Program-made: the position numbers and the translations under genes
The notes under the pieces: generated by a model
Database searches by the model: none
What the model saw: the letters and a program-made list of their open reading frames with translations, nothing else
Told to the model about the DNA's origin: nothing
In this document: positions 45,558-55,014 of the stretch, piece by piece
Numbering within the stretch: the stretch's first letter is position 1
How the letters are laid out: each line of letters begins with the position of its first letter
DNA from: Myxococcales bacterium
GTDB lineage: Bacteria; Myxococcota_A; Polyangia; Polyangiales; Ga0077539
Reading direction: 5' to 3'
DNA: 64,000 nucleotides
Assembly: GCA_016793325.1 (NCBI GenBank)
Contig: JAEUKI010000012.1
Location: forward strand, 1 to 64,000

Positions 45558-46562
45558 TCAGTACGTCAGCACTTGCGGGTTTGCGCGCACGTTGACGTGC
45601 ACCTGAACCTGCATCGGCCCCTGCACAGGAACGACCTGGACAGGCATCGGTTCGACCACCACAGGCTCGACAGGAACCATCTGCTGAACCGGCATCACGA
45701 CCACCGGTTGCGGCGTCGGATACACCACGGGCTGCGCGTACGGATTGACGCGAACCGGCCGACGGACCGGCTCGGGATACACGACCAGCGGCTGCACATA
45801 CGGCCGCGGATACACCACTGGCTGAACGATCGGCTGCGGGTACACGACGGGCTGCACCACCGGCTGAGGAACCACGGGCCCATCCCACGCGAGGTCGTGC
45901 GGCGCCTCCGTGAGGTGCGACCCGAGGCGATTGACCGCGAGCGCCAGCGACGAAGGCGTGTTCACTTCGAGCTCACGAAGAACGACCGCGAAGTGATTCT
46001 GCAGCCGCGCGCGCTCGGCCTGCTGCGCTTGCCACTCGACGTTCGCGGGAAGCCCCGCGGGGATGTACTCGTACGGCTCTTGGATCCGGATGATCTCTTC
46101 GCGGGTGAGGCCCGACGAGAGCGCCCAGTCCGCGAGCGGACCGCTGCCGACGTCGGCGAACCGCACGAAGTTGTTGCTCCCGGCGACGCGATCGACGAGC
46201 GATCGGTGCCCGCTCTGCGCCATCAGATTCGCCACCGCGCACAGCCGTCCGTTGCTGTCGACGAACACGTTGAGCGCGCCCGGACGAACGCGATTCTCAG
46301 GAAAAACACCGGCCTGCGCGTACATCCGCAGCCGCGCGATCTGCACGCTGCGCTGGCTCTGGAGGTAGTTTCTCCAGAGTGCAGCGTGGTTGGGGACCAT
46401 CCGCCACTCGGTCGGCGGTCGCATGGGCGCGGTCATCGCGAGCTCTTGCACTTGCACGGGCGCGCCTTGGTACGCCGACTGAGCCTCCGCGGCGCGTGCG
46501 CCGACGGAGACCGCGATCGCGACGGCGCCAACGAGCATTCTTCGAACGGTCCAACGCTTCAT
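45558..46562 (-). CDS. exported protein with Pro/Val/Gln-rich repeat tail
   Basis: 334 residues from ATG 46562, giving a clean signal peptide (MLVGAVAIAVSVGARAAEAQ). An N-terminal domain of about 190 residues (NVFVDSNGRLCAVANLMAQS, REEIIRIQEPYEYIPAG) is followed by a tail rich in QPVVYP/QPIVQP units over about residues 210-330. Such repeats make extended, sticky surface segments. The frame continues upstream but that part is not signal-like. Family not recognised. Confidence 0.72.
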   Translation of the reverse strand: MKRWTVRRMLVGAVAIAVSVGARAAEAQSAYQGAPVQVQELAMTAPMRPPTEWRMVPNHAALWRNYLQSQRSVQIARLRMYAQAGVFPENRVRPGALNVFVDSNGRLCAVANLMAQSGHRSLVDRVAGSNNFVRFADVGSGPLADWALSSGLTREEIIRIQEPYEYIPAGLPANVEWQAQQAERARLQNHFAVVLRELEVNTPSSLALAVNRLGSHLTEAPHDLAWDGPVVPQPVVQPVVYPQPIVQPVVYPRPYVQPLVVYPEPVRRPVRVNPYAQPVVYPTPQPVVVMPVQQMVPVEPVVVEPMPVQVVPVQGPMQVQVHVNVRANPQVLTY

Positions 46563-46767
46563 GGGTGGGCTCTCGATGGGTCGGGGAGGGGGGTGCTCGC
46601 TGAGACGCGCCAACCTCGAAGAAGGTTTGCTCCTCGGTGAGCGACTCGCTTTTCCAACGCCCCGCGGCCCCATCGCTTACACGGCGCCCACGAAATTCAT
46701 CGCGGTCGGCGCGCTAGCGCCGGCCCAGCGATCGATCGTTTGCGTCTCGCCCCCCCTTCGCAGCCGC

Positions 46768-47415
46768 TCAGTGACCGCGGATCGACCAGGCGATGAACAG
46801 CGTGCTCGCGTAGTACGCAGGCAGGCCCCACAAGCGGTTTACGAACGCCGTCTTCACGAAGCGATCGCGCGCGACAGAGAGGTCCGACGCGTAGAACAGC
46901 GCCGCACCGACGGGAACAACCCAGTGCGCGCCCTTGCCGAAGGCCGCCACTGCGAGCCCCACCATCACCGAGATCGCGCTGCAGTACGCGAGCACCGGGA
47001 GCTTCATGGGCTTCTCGACGTGCGGCATGAGCCAATAGAGGACGCGCGCGCCAATGGCGCCGAGCACGAGCAACGCGCCGGGCAACCACCCGCGCTGCAG
47101 CCCGAGCGACGCAAACGCGACGGCGAGCAGGACGTGGCCGACGAGGAAGCTCACGAGTCCGCCCAAGAACGCGGGCTTCGCGCGCGAGAGCAACAGCACG
47201 TCGCCGATCGCGCAGAACACGAGCGCCCCGAAGACGAAACGGCCGTACCCCGAGCCGACCGCGCCGAGCGTCCACGCGAGGCCGAGGAAGCTCGCGCTCG
47301 CGAGGACCTTCGAGAGCGCTCCGAGCACGCGTTGTCCCTGGTGCTCGCTCGCGACGTGGAGCGTCACGAACACCGCGCACAAGATCGTCGCGGCCAACGG
47401 TAAGAGCCCTGTCAC
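46768..47415 (-). CDS. YhhN-family membrane protein (lysoplasmalogenase-like)
   Basis: 215 residues from GTG 47415, overlapping the upstream stop by 4 bases. About eight hydrophobic helices with the YhhN/TMEM86 signatures GDVLLLSR, VGHVLLAVAF and ASDLSVARDRF near the C-terminus. TMEM86B is a lysoplasmalogenase; bacterial members are annotated by similarity and the substrate is not proven. Last gene of a three-gene minus-strand operon. Confidence 0.82.
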   Translation of the reverse strand: MTGLLPLAATILCAVFVTLHVASEHQGQRVLGALSKVLASASFLGLAWTLGAVGSGYGRFVFGALVFCAIGDVLLLSRAKPAFLGGLVSFLVGHVLLAVAFASLGLQRGWLPGALLVLGAIGARVLYWLMPHVEKPMKLPVLAYCSAISVMVGLAVAAFGKGAHWVVPVGAALFYASDLSVARDRFVKTAFVNRLWGLPAYYASTLFIAWSIRGH

Positions 47416-47723
47416 GTCTTCACTCCCTGGCGCGTCGGAGCGTTTTCTTCGCGCGCTGGTTCGTGCTCGTGATCGTGGTCGTGATCGTGGTCGTGATCGT
47501 GCGCTTTGCCCGCGCGCTTGAGCTGGACCTCGACGTTTTCGCCGAGCGCGCCGAGCGGGACCCCGAGGATTTCTTCGGCCATTTCCTTGAGATCCTGTCG
47601 GTGCTCGTGAGGCATCTCGTCCTCGGGAACCTCGACGTCCACCGTCAGCGACGTGCGCCCCGTCGCGCGATCGAACTTGTACCGGAGCGTCACGCGACGC
47701 TCGTCTTGCCTTGCTTGTTTCAT
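47412..47723 (-). CDS. small protein with His-Asp repeat tail
   Basis: 103 residues. A conserved-looking N-terminal part (RRVTLRYKFDRATGRTSL, EEILGVPLGALGENVEVQL) is followed by a run of alternating His and Asp/Glu (HDHDHDHDHDHEHE) near residue 75, which could bind metal such as nickel, zinc or copper or may be a simple repeat. Preceded 18 bases upstream by the 47742 gene and overlapping the YhhN gene downstream. Family not recognised. Confidence 0.72.
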   Translation of the reverse strand: MKQARQDERRVTLRYKFDRATGRTSLTVDVEVPEDEMPHEHRQDLKEMAEEILGVPLGALGENVEVQLKRAGKAHDHDHDHDHDHEHEPAREENAPTRQGVKT

Positions 47724-47741
47724 CGTCGCGCCTCTGTTCCC

Positions 47742-48329
47742 TTACGCCTTCACGACAAGGGTCACTTCGTAGTTTCCGCCGGGGTCGCCTTGCTCCTTGA
47801 CCCACTCGACGGCGCCGAGCTGCTTGGCGCGCTTCTCGAGCGCCTCGCGGTACACTTTGTTGAGCGCGGTCTGAATCTGCTCGCGAAGCGACGGCTCCGC
47901 GCCGAGGAGGCGAGCCACCGCGGCGCGTGAGAGTGCTTCTTCTTCGGCCTTCGCCGCGCGATCGAGCTGCGCCTTCGCGCCTTCGTCGAGCTGCTTGTCG
48001 ATCTCTTCGTCGCTCGTGTCCTTGTCGAAGCCGCGTCGCTCGGTGACGGTGACGGTCTTCTTCTCGACCGCGCGGAGCACGACGCGACTCGCATCGGGGT
48101 CGAGCTCGGCCACGACGCCGTCGATCGACTTCGTGAGCGATCCGTCGGACTGTCGCTTCCATCCGTCGCCTTCGAGCACGCGACGAAGGATTTCTCGCAT
48201 CTCTTCTTCGGGCAAAACGGGGAGGAGACGAACGTCGATGTGAATTTCGTCTTGGGCGCTCACGTCTTTCGAGCGGTCCTTGCTTCGGACGATTCGGCCG
48301 AGTCCCTCCCAGCCGAGCTCGAGGTTCAT
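47742..48329 (-). CDS. hypothetical soluble protein, first gene of a three-gene operon
   Basis: 195 residues from ATG 48329; ATG 48341 would add four residues. No signal peptide. N-terminal beta/alpha part (DEIHIDVRLLPVLPEEEMRE, then ILRRVLEGDGW), a coiled-coil-like Lys/Glu/Ala-rich middle (about 105-165), and a short beta C-terminus (GGNYEVTLVVKA). It shares the operon with the His-Asp protein and a YhhN protein, but no function is evident. Divergent from the DUF1592 gene with about 190 bases between. Confidence 0.68.
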   Translation of the reverse strand: MNLELGWEGLGRIVRSKDRSKDVSAQDEIHIDVRLLPVLPEEEMREILRRVLEGDGWKRQSDGSLTKSIDGVVAELDPDASRVVLRAVEKKTVTVTERRGFDKDTSDEEIDKQLDEGAKAQLDRAAKAEEEALSRAAVARLLGAEPSLREQIQTALNKVYREALEKRAKQLGAVEWVKEQGDPGGNYEVTLVVKA

Positions 48330-48518
48330 TCCGCAGGGCATCGTTGGTGTTTTATCGCTACCACCGAACCGTCTTCGCGGCACGTCCGTCAGCGCGCCCA
48401 GTGGGAGCTGATCCTCCCAGTTTGTCGAATCGAATCGCGGGGTCGTTGCTGCCGCTCGAGTTTCTGCGGTAGCCATTGGAAGTTCAGCGCTTCGAGCGAC
48501 GAAAGGGCGAGCACGGCG

Positions 48519-50642
48519 ATGGAGCTACCGAAGCTACGACAGCGAGCGAGTGTGCTTTGCGCGACCGCGATCCTCGCGGGACACGCGGGGTGCGTCGGGC
48601 AGATCGGCGAACCGGGCGTGGACCCGAATCGCAACCCGATCAGCGGCGACGCCTCGACGCCTGCAGACAGCTCGACGTCGACGGACTCGAGCGTCGCGGC
48701 GAGGCCGATCGACCCGCAGCGAGTCACGATTCACCGCTTGAATCGCGCGGAATACAACAACACGGTCCGCGACTTGTTCGGCACGCGCCGACGGCCCGCT
48801 GACGCGTTTCCCGCGGACGATCGCGGGTACGGGTTCGACAACATCGCCGACGTGCTCAGCGTCTCGCCGCTGCACCTCGAGCTGTACGACCGGGCGGCCG
48901 AAGCGCTCGTCGAAGAGGCGATCGGCGCGCCGAGCGTGATGTCGATGCGGCAGCAGTTCGAAGCCGAGCGGCTCATGGGCTCGGTCGGCGCCGCGACCAC
49001 CAACGCGTGGAACCTGTATTCGAACGGCGAAGTCGCCGCGATGTACACGGCGCCCGCGGCGGGTCGCTACCGACTCACGGTGCGCGCGTGGCAGACCCGC
49101 GCGGGAACCGAGGACGCCAACATGGCGATGGAGGTCGACGGCGCGTCCGTTCGCATGGTTCGCGTCCCGAACCTCGCGGCGATGCCGGGCGAGTTCAGCG
49201 TCGAGTTCACCGCGATGCGCGCGGGCCCCGTGACCGTGGGCGCGGCGTTTCTCAACGATTTTCTCAGCGCGGATCGCACAGAAGACCGCAATCTCTTCGT
49301 CGATTGGATCCGCGTCGAAGGTCCGCTCGACGCGACGAGCGCGCCTCCGTCGCGCGCGCAGTGGATCACGTGCGACCCCGCCGCGATGGGCGAAGACCCT
49401 TGCGCGCAACAAGTGCTCTCTCGTTTCGGCCGTCGCGCGTGGCGCCGACCGGTCACGACGACAGAGGTCATGGGCCTCTGGTCTCGCATGCGCGGCGTCA
49501 CGCGAATGCACAGCGGGACGTGGGAAGACGCGATCAAGCTCTCGATGCGGGCGATGCTCGTCTCGCCGAACTTCGTGTTTCGCGTCGAGATCGACCCGGA
49601 CCTCACAGCGACCGCGCCGCACGCGCTCACCGATCACGAGCTCGCCACGCGGCTGTCGTACTTCTTGTGGAGCTCGATGCCCGACGCCGAGCTCGACATG
49701 CTCGCAGACACAGGGCGCCTCCGCGAGCCCGCGACGATCACCGCGCAAGTGCGGCGCATGCTCGCGGACCCCAAAGGCCAGGCGCTGTCGCAGAACTTCG
49801 CGGGGCAGTGGCTCTACTCGAGGCAGCTCGACGAGCACGAGACCAACGCGATGCTCTTTCCGCGCTTCACCGCGGACGTTCGCGCAGGGATGCGCGCGGA
49901 GACCGAGGCGTACTTCGATCACTTCCTCCGAGGCGACGGAGCGATGACCGAGTTTCTCACGGCGAACTTCACGTTCATCGACGAGCGGCTCGGGTCGCTC
50001 TACGGCGTGACGTTGCCGATGGGCACCGGCGTTCGACGCGCCTCGCTCGCAGGCACGCCGCGACTCGGCTTTCTCACGCAGGGCACGGTGCTCACCGTCA
50101 CGAGCCACGCCGATCGCACCTCGCCCGTGAAGCGCGGGCAGTGGGTGCTCTCGCAATTGCTCTGCACGCCACCGCCGCCGCCTCCGCCCGAAGTCGAAGG
50201 GCTCCCGATGGAGACGACGCCGTCGGGCTCGTTGCGTCAGCGCTTGGAGGCGCACCGATCACAGCCCGCGTGCCGCGCGTGTCACGATCAGATGGACCCC
50301 ATCGGATTCGGCCTCGAGAACTTCGATGCGGTCGGCGTCCACCGCACGATGGACGGGACGTTTCCGATCGATTCGACGGGCACGCTGCCAGACGGGCGGG
50401 CCTTCGATGGAGCGCAAGCGCTCGCGCGACTCGTGCAAACTGACCCGCGCTTTCCGCGTTGTGTCACGACGCAGCTCATGACGTACGCGATGGGTCGAGG
50501 CCTCAACGAGGCGGACGATCCGCAGCTCGAATCGATCGCGCGCGACTGGGCCGCGAGCGGTCAACGATTGCGAGAGCTCGTCGAGCGAATCGCGCTCTCT
50601 CCGGCGTTTACCCAGCGCCGCCCCGAACCGTCGATGCGCTGA
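48519..50642 (+). CDS. DUF1587/DUF1592/DUF1588/DUF1585 secreted protein with CxxCH motif
   Basis: 707 residues from ATG 48519 with a signal peptide and probable lipobox (ILAGHAGC). Residues 70-100 show the DUF1587 block RLNRAEYNNTVRDLFG; a carbohydrate-binding-like beta module (about 160-270) and the DUF1595/1592/1588 regions follow. Near residue 586 CRACHDQMDPIGFG is a CxxCH heme-attachment-like motif in the usual place, and a DUF1585 end follows. The set is common in Planctomycetes and Myxococcota, always next to a DUF1552 gene, as here. The biochemical role is not established; electron transfer or polymer breakdown are suggested. Confidence 0.9.
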   Translation: MELPKLRQRASVLCATAILAGHAGCVGQIGEPGVDPNRNPISGDASTPADSSTSTDSSVAARPIDPQRVTIHRLNRAEYNNTVRDLFGTRRRPADAFPADDRGYGFDNIADVLSVSPLHLELYDRAAEALVEEAIGAPSVMSMRQQFEAERLMGSVGAATTNAWNLYSNGEVAAMYTAPAAGRYRLTVRAWQTRAGTEDANMAMEVDGASVRMVRVPNLAAMPGEFSVEFTAMRAGPVTVGAAFLNDFLSADRTEDRNLFVDWIRVEGPLDATSAPPSRAQWITCDPAAMGEDPCAQQVLSRFGRRAWRRPVTTTEVMGLWSRMRGVTRMHSGTWEDAIKLSMRAMLVSPNFVFRVEIDPDLTATAPHALTDHELATRLSYFLWSSMPDAELDMLADTGRLREPATITAQVRRMLADPKGQALSQNFAGQWLYSRQLDEHETNAMLFPRFTADVRAGMRAETEAYFDHFLRGDGAMTEFLTANFTFIDERLGSLYGVTLPMGTGVRRASLAGTPRLGFLTQGTVLTVTSHADRTSPVKRGQWVLSQLLCTPPPPPPPEVEGLPMETTPSGSLRQRLEAHRSQPACRACHDQMDPIGFGLENFDAVGVHRTMDGTFPIDSTGTLPDGRAFDGAQALARLVQTDPRFPRCVTTQLMTYAMGRGLNEADDPQLESIARDWAASGQRLRELVERIALSPAFTQRRPEPSMR

Positions 50643-50662
50643 ACGACAGGAGTCGAACGAAC

Positions 50663-52039
50663 ATGCTTCGAAGCAAGATCAGTCGAAGGGTGATTCTCGG
50701 CGGCGCCGGCGTGGCGGTGGCGCTGCCTGTGCTCGAGAGCTTGACCCCGCGCCGCGAAGCGCACGCGCAGATGATGCCCGCGCCCAAGCGTCGCGTGCTG
50801 TTCTACTACGTTCCGTGCGGGATCAACTCGTCGGACAACCGCGGGTTTCGCCCCACGGCGACGGGCTCGGGCGCTGCGTGGGCGTACTCGCGCATGCTCA
50901 ACCCGCTCGGCGCCGCGCTCAAGCCGTACACGCTCGTGATCTCGGGCCTCCACAATCGCCCCGCGTCCGCGAGCTTCGGTGGAACCAACGACGGCCCCGG
51001 CGATCACGCTCGCGGAACGGGGTCGTTTCTCACCGCGGCGCGGCTCAACAAGACGGACGGCGCTGACATCCGAAACGGCGTCTCGATCGATCAAGCGATC
51101 GCCACGCGGCTCGGCGCGATGTCGCGCTTCCCGTCGCTGCAGACCGGCATCGACGCTGGATCGAGCGCGGGCAACTGCGACTCGGGCTACTCGTGCGCGT
51201 ACGCGCGAAACATCTCGTGGTCATCTGCGACGACGCCGCTCCCGAAGATCACCGCGCCGCAGACGCTCTTCGACCGATTGTTCGCGGGCATGGATCCCGC
51301 TGCGACCGCAGCGCAACAAGCGCGGACGCGCGCGTACTCGCAGTCGATCCTCGACGCGGTGCGCGCGGACACGACGTCGCTTCAAGCGCGGCTCGGCGCG
51401 ACCGATCGTCGAAAGCTCGACGAGTACCTCACGGCGATCCGCGAGGTCGAGCAGCGCTTGATGATGATGCAGTCGGCGGTGTGCGCGGCGCCGGGTCGTC
51501 CTGCGACCTCGCTGCCGTTTCGCGAGCACGTCGACATGATGCACGACCTGATGGCGCTCGCGTTTCGCTGCGACCTCACGCGCGTGCAGACGTTCATGCT
51601 CGGCAACGCGGGGTCCAACCGAGTCTTCGATTTTCTCGGACAGACGACGGGCCACCACAGCCTCTCGCACCACATGAGCGACGGAGGAAACCTCACGGCG
51701 CTCGAGCGCATCGGGACGTGGGAGATCCAGAAGTTCGGCGAGTTCTGCAACCGGCTGCGCATGATCGACGACGGCGGCGGGAGCAACGTGCTCGACAACA
51801 CGGTTGTTCTCTTCTCCAGCGAAATCGCTGATGGAAACTCGCACGCGCACACGGGCCTCCCGCTGTTTCTCGTCGGGCGCGGCGGCGGACAGTTCAACAC
51901 CGATCGACACATCGACGTCACGTCGCAGCCGATCGCGGACCTCTACATCGCGCTCGCCAAGATGATGGGCGTCAACCTCGCGACCTTCGGCTCCGAGGGG
52001 ACGCGCGTGCTCGCCAACCTCGGGCCCGTCAGCGCTTGA
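50663..52039 (+). CDS. DUF1552 family exported protein
   Basis: 458 residues from ATG 50663 (GACAGGAG about 10 bases upstream). The N-terminus (SRRVILGGAGVAVALPVLES) looks like a Tat-type signal. Family motifs include FYYVPCGINSSD, GDHARGTGSFLTA and HHSLSHHMSDGG, consistent with the DUF1501/1552 sulfatase-like fold. It is the standard partner of the preceding DUF1592 protein, 20 bases upstream. Its stop overlaps the recX start (TTGA). Confidence 0.92.
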   Translation: MLRSKISRRVILGGAGVAVALPVLESLTPRREAHAQMMPAPKRRVLFYYVPCGINSSDNRGFRPTATGSGAAWAYSRMLNPLGAALKPYTLVISGLHNRPASASFGGTNDGPGDHARGTGSFLTAARLNKTDGADIRNGVSIDQAIATRLGAMSRFPSLQTGIDAGSSAGNCDSGYSCAYARNISWSSATTPLPKITAPQTLFDRLFAGMDPAATAAQQARTRAYSQSILDAVRADTTSLQARLGATDRRKLDEYLTAIREVEQRLMMMQSAVCAAPGRPATSLPFREHVDMMHDLMALAFRCDLTRVQTFMLGNAGSNRVFDFLGQTTGHHSLSHHMSDGGNLTALERIGTWEIQKFGEFCNRLRMIDDGGGSNVLDNTVVLFSSEIADGNSHAHTGLPLFLVGRGGGQFNTDRHIDVTSQPIADLYIALAKMMGVNLATFGSEGTRVLANLGPVSA

Positions 52040-52551
52040 GCGCGGACGACGACGAGTACAAGCGGGTCTATTCGCGGGCGCTCGCGATGGTCGCGGCGCG
52101 CGCGCGCTCGACGAGCGGGCTTCGAAAGAAGCTCATCGACAAGGGCGAGTCGCCAGCGATCGTCGATCGCGTGATCGCGCGGCTCGTCGAGCAGCGCTTC
52201 GTCGACGACCGCGCGTTCGCCGCTGCCAAAGCGCGCTCTGCGGTGGCGAAGGGGCGGTCGTCACGGCGCGCGGCGATGGAGGTCGCGCACGCGGGCGTCG
52301 ATCGCGCCGTGGCGAAGGCGGTCGTCGAAGAGGCGCTCGATGAGCGGGGCGAGGACGAGATCGCGCTCTGCACGCGCGCCGCGCAGAAAAAAGTACGATC
52401 GTACGCGAGCCTCGATCGCGCCGAGCGCCGTCGAAAGCTGTACGGGTTTCTCGCGCGGCAGGGGTTCTCGAGCGACGCGATCAAGAAGGCGCTCGCGAAG
52501 GTGCTCGACGCGCCGAGCGCGGACGACGAGGAGATCGAGTCGGACCCGTGA
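52036..52551 (+). CDS. recX: RecX regulatory protein
   Basis: 171 residues from TTG 52036 with the RecX three-helix repeats: SRALAMVAARARSTSGLRKK, VIARLVEQRFVDDRAFA, and a C-terminal block near KVRSYASL/LARQGFSSDAIKKAL. RecX binds RecA filaments and limits recombination. It normally follows recA; here it overlaps the DUF1552 gene instead, and recA is not in the window. The assignment is from motif layout; sequence divergence of RecX is high. Confidence 0.85.
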   Translation: MSADDDEYKRVYSRALAMVAARARSTSGLRKKLIDKGESPAIVDRVIARLVEQRFVDDRAFAAAKARSAVAKGRSSRRAAMEVAHAGVDRAVAKAVVEEALDERGEDEIALCTRAAQKKVRSYASLDRAERRRKLYGFLARQGFSSDAIKKALAKVLDAPSADDEEIESDP

Positions 52552-52626
52552 ATCGTCCGGGTTTTCGGCGCCGTGCAGAGGCGGGATTGTGCGCGAGCCC
52601 AGTGATCGTGTACCCACTCTCGTGTC

Positions 52627-54024
52627 GTGAGTGAACCGAGCCCGTGGGCCCTCGACCGCATCGGCGTCGTCGTGGGGGATCGATATCGCGTCGAGCGATT
52701 GATCGGCGAGGGCGCGATGGGCGCGGTCTTTGCGGCGCGCCACGTCACGCTGGGCAAGCTGCTCGCGGTCAAGCTCATGCCGCCGGAGGACAAGTTCGAA
52801 GCCGAGGCCGCGCGTCGCTTCGAGCAAGAGGCGGTCGCTGCGGCGTCGGTCGCGCGCAAGGGCGTCGTCGATGTTCTCGACTTCGGCGTCGATCCGAAGG
52901 TGGGCCCGTACATCGTGATGGAGCTGCTCGAGGGCGAGTCGCTCGAGGCGCGCATTCGCCGGGAGAAATCGCTGAGCGGCGCGACGACCATCGCGCTGCT
53001 CGCGCCGGTGTTGGACGCGCTGTCGTCGGTGCACGCGCGCTCGATCATCCATCGCGACTTGAAGCCAGCGAACCTCTTTGTTGCGCGGGACGAAGAGGGC
53101 GCAGAGGTCGTGAAGATCCTCGACTTCGGCGTCTCGCGCGTGCGCGAAGGAAAGCGCGCGCCGACGACGGCGACCGGCGTCGTGATCGGGACGCCTCGCT
53201 TCATGGCGCCCGAGCAAGCGAAGGGCATCGCGGACCTGGATTTGCGCGCGGACCTCTACGCGGTCGGCGCGATCGCGTATGCGTGCCTCGCCGGAAAGCC
53301 CCCGTACGCAGACCTCGGGTACATCGACGTGATCGCGGCGATCCTCAGCGAGCCGCCGACGCCGCTCGCGCAGCTCGTTCCCAACATCGCGCCGGGGTTG
53401 CTCGCGGTGATCGAGAAGGCGATGGCGCGGGACCGCGAGGAGCGCTTCGCCAACGCGGCGGAGATGCGCACGGCGCTCATCATGGCGGGTCGTCCGAGCC
53501 ACACGCCCGCGGACCCTGCAGCGACGGTTGCAGCGAGGCCGAGCGCGACGGTCGACGTGGCGCGCGCGAGCGTCGATGGCGTTCCGCCGACCCGCAACGA
53601 GACGGGTCCGCTCGTGACGCGCGCGGACGTTCCGTCGCCCATGTCGCCGGCGGGCGTCACGCACATGGCTGGCGCGCCGAGCCCGCAGGCGCCCGTGCAG
53701 TACGCGCCGCAACAGCCTCTGCAACACGCGCCCGTGCCGGCGACAGCGCCGCCGTACGCGCAACCGCCGCGACCTCCGACGCACAGCGCGCCGTTCGCGC
53801 CGCCGATTCCGCACGTCGTGACGGGACAGCAGGCGCCGCACAACGTGGCGCTCGCGCCCGCGCCGCACCACGCAGCGATGGTGCACGCGCGGCCCGTCGC
53901 TGGCAAAAAGAGCGGGCGAGGGTGGATCGTCGCGATCGCGCTGCTCGTGACGCTCTTCGTGGGCTTCGCGGCGTTCACCGTGTGGTGGTGGACCGTGGAC
54001 GAAGAGGTCGAGGGCGCCGGCTGA
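52627..54024 (+). CDS. membrane-anchored Ser/Thr protein kinase
   Basis: 465 residues from GTG 52627. Kinase motifs: GEGAMGAVFAA, LAVKLMPP, HRDLKPANLF near 141, DFGVSR near 165, APEQAK near 196. The kinase ends near residue 285; a Pro/Ala/Gln-rich linker with many YAPQQP-like units follows, then one membrane helix near the C-terminus (VAIALLVTLFVGFAAFTVWW) and a short acidic end (DEEVEGAG). The outer side is therefore only about 10 residues long. Stands alone between recX and a convergent gene. Confidence 0.92.
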   Translation: MSEPSPWALDRIGVVVGDRYRVERLIGEGAMGAVFAARHVTLGKLLAVKLMPPEDKFEAEAARRFEQEAVAAASVARKGVVDVLDFGVDPKVGPYIVMELLEGESLEARIRREKSLSGATTIALLAPVLDALSSVHARSIIHRDLKPANLFVARDEEGAEVVKILDFGVSRVREGKRAPTTATGVVIGTPRFMAPEQAKGIADLDLRADLYAVGAIAYACLAGKPPYADLGYIDVIAAILSEPPTPLAQLVPNIAPGLLAVIEKAMARDREERFANAAEMRTALIMAGRPSHTPADPAATVAARPSATVDVARASVDGVPPTRNETGPLVTRADVPSPMSPAGVTHMAGAPSPQAPVQYAPQQPLQHAPVPATAPPYAQPPRPPTHSAPFAPPIPHVVTGQQAPHNVALAPAPHHAAMVHARPVAGKKSGRGWIVAIALLVTLFVGFAAFTVWWWTVDEEVEGAG

Positions 54025-54030
54025 GCGATG

Positions 54031-55014
54031 CTATCGCGCGGGCGCGGGCAGCTCGGTGCACACGCGCTGCGCGCTCGTGGGCGCACTACTATTCAAGAAC
54101 GCGCGCACCTGCTCGAGGTAGAGCGACCCGCTGGCGGCAGGCAAGCAGTCGCCCTCGCGGTTGGAGCACGCGACGTGCCCGTGATCGGCGCCCTCGATGA
54201 GCGCGAGCGTCGCGCGCGTCACGATGGGGTCTCGGCAGATCGTCTCCCACAGCTCGCGACCGTACTTCGGCTGCACGAAATCGTCCGCGGTCCCGTGCAC
54301 GATGAGCACGCCGCGCGCCGCGCGCTGCGCCGCGACGCGGATCTTCGACTTGTTGTCGAAGCGATTGGACATGAGAAACGACGAAGGAACGACGAGGCTC
54401 GAGTCCGCCGCGAGGCCCATCACCGACGTGAACGGCGCCTCGAGGATGAGCCCTGCGCTCAGCGACTCCCACGCGAGCTGCGTCGCGGGACCGCCGCCGA
54501 GCGAGAAGCCGTAGTGGATGATTCTGTTTCCCTCGACGCCGCTCGCGCTCGAACGGAGGTACTCCTGCGCGGCGCGCGCTGCGCGATAGATGCCCTCTTC
54601 CGTGGGCGCTCCCGGCGTTCGCCCGTAGCCGGGATAGTCGTACATGAGGAGGTTTACGCCGAGCGCGTAGAGCTGCGCGGCCCGCGGCCAGTAGCCGTCG
54701 ATGTTGCTCGCGTTGCCGTGGTGATAGAGCACTGTGAGCGCCGCGCGCGCGTCCGGCTGCCGCGCGAACGCCGCGAAGACCGCGCTCCCGTCGGACGCGA
54801 CGAGCTGCAGGCGCTCGATGCGCTCGGCCGGGATCTTCATCGCGTCAGGAAATCCCGCGGGATACGAGTTGAGCGTGTAGTCGCCGCTCGTGATGCGCGT
54901 CGGGTTGAAGAAGAACGAGTCGAGCGAGACGCACGACGGCGCGGCGAGCGCGACCATCGACGCGAGCGCGGTGACCCGAACAAAGGCTGCGATTGTGCTC
55001 GACGTGCGCTTCAT
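54031..55014 (-). CDS. alpha/beta-hydrolase lipoprotein
   Basis: 327 residues from ATG 55014, overlapping the upstream stop by 4 bases. A signal with LAAPSC suggests a lipoprotein. Hydrolase motifs: YHHGNASN (oxyanion), YGFSLGGGPA (nucleophile Ser near 180), HGTADDFVQP (Asp), GADHGHV (His), all in order. Serine esterase or peptidase of unknown substrate. Partner gene upstream is a beta-rich lipoprotein. Confidence 0.87.
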   Translation of the reverse strand: MKRTSSTIAAFVRVTALASMVALAAPSCVSLDSFFFNPTRITSGDYTLNSYPAGFPDAMKIPAERIERLQLVASDGSAVFAAFARQPDARAALTVLYHHGNASNIDGYWPRAAQLYALGVNLLMYDYPGYGRTPGAPTEEGIYRAARAAQEYLRSSASGVEGNRIIHYGFSLGGGPATQLAWESLSAGLILEAPFTSVMGLAADSSLVVPSSFLMSNRFDNKSKIRVAAQRAARGVLIVHGTADDFVQPKYGRELWETICRDPIVTRATLALIEGADHGHVACSNREGDCLPAASGSLYLEQVRAFLNSSAPTSAQRVCTELPAPAR

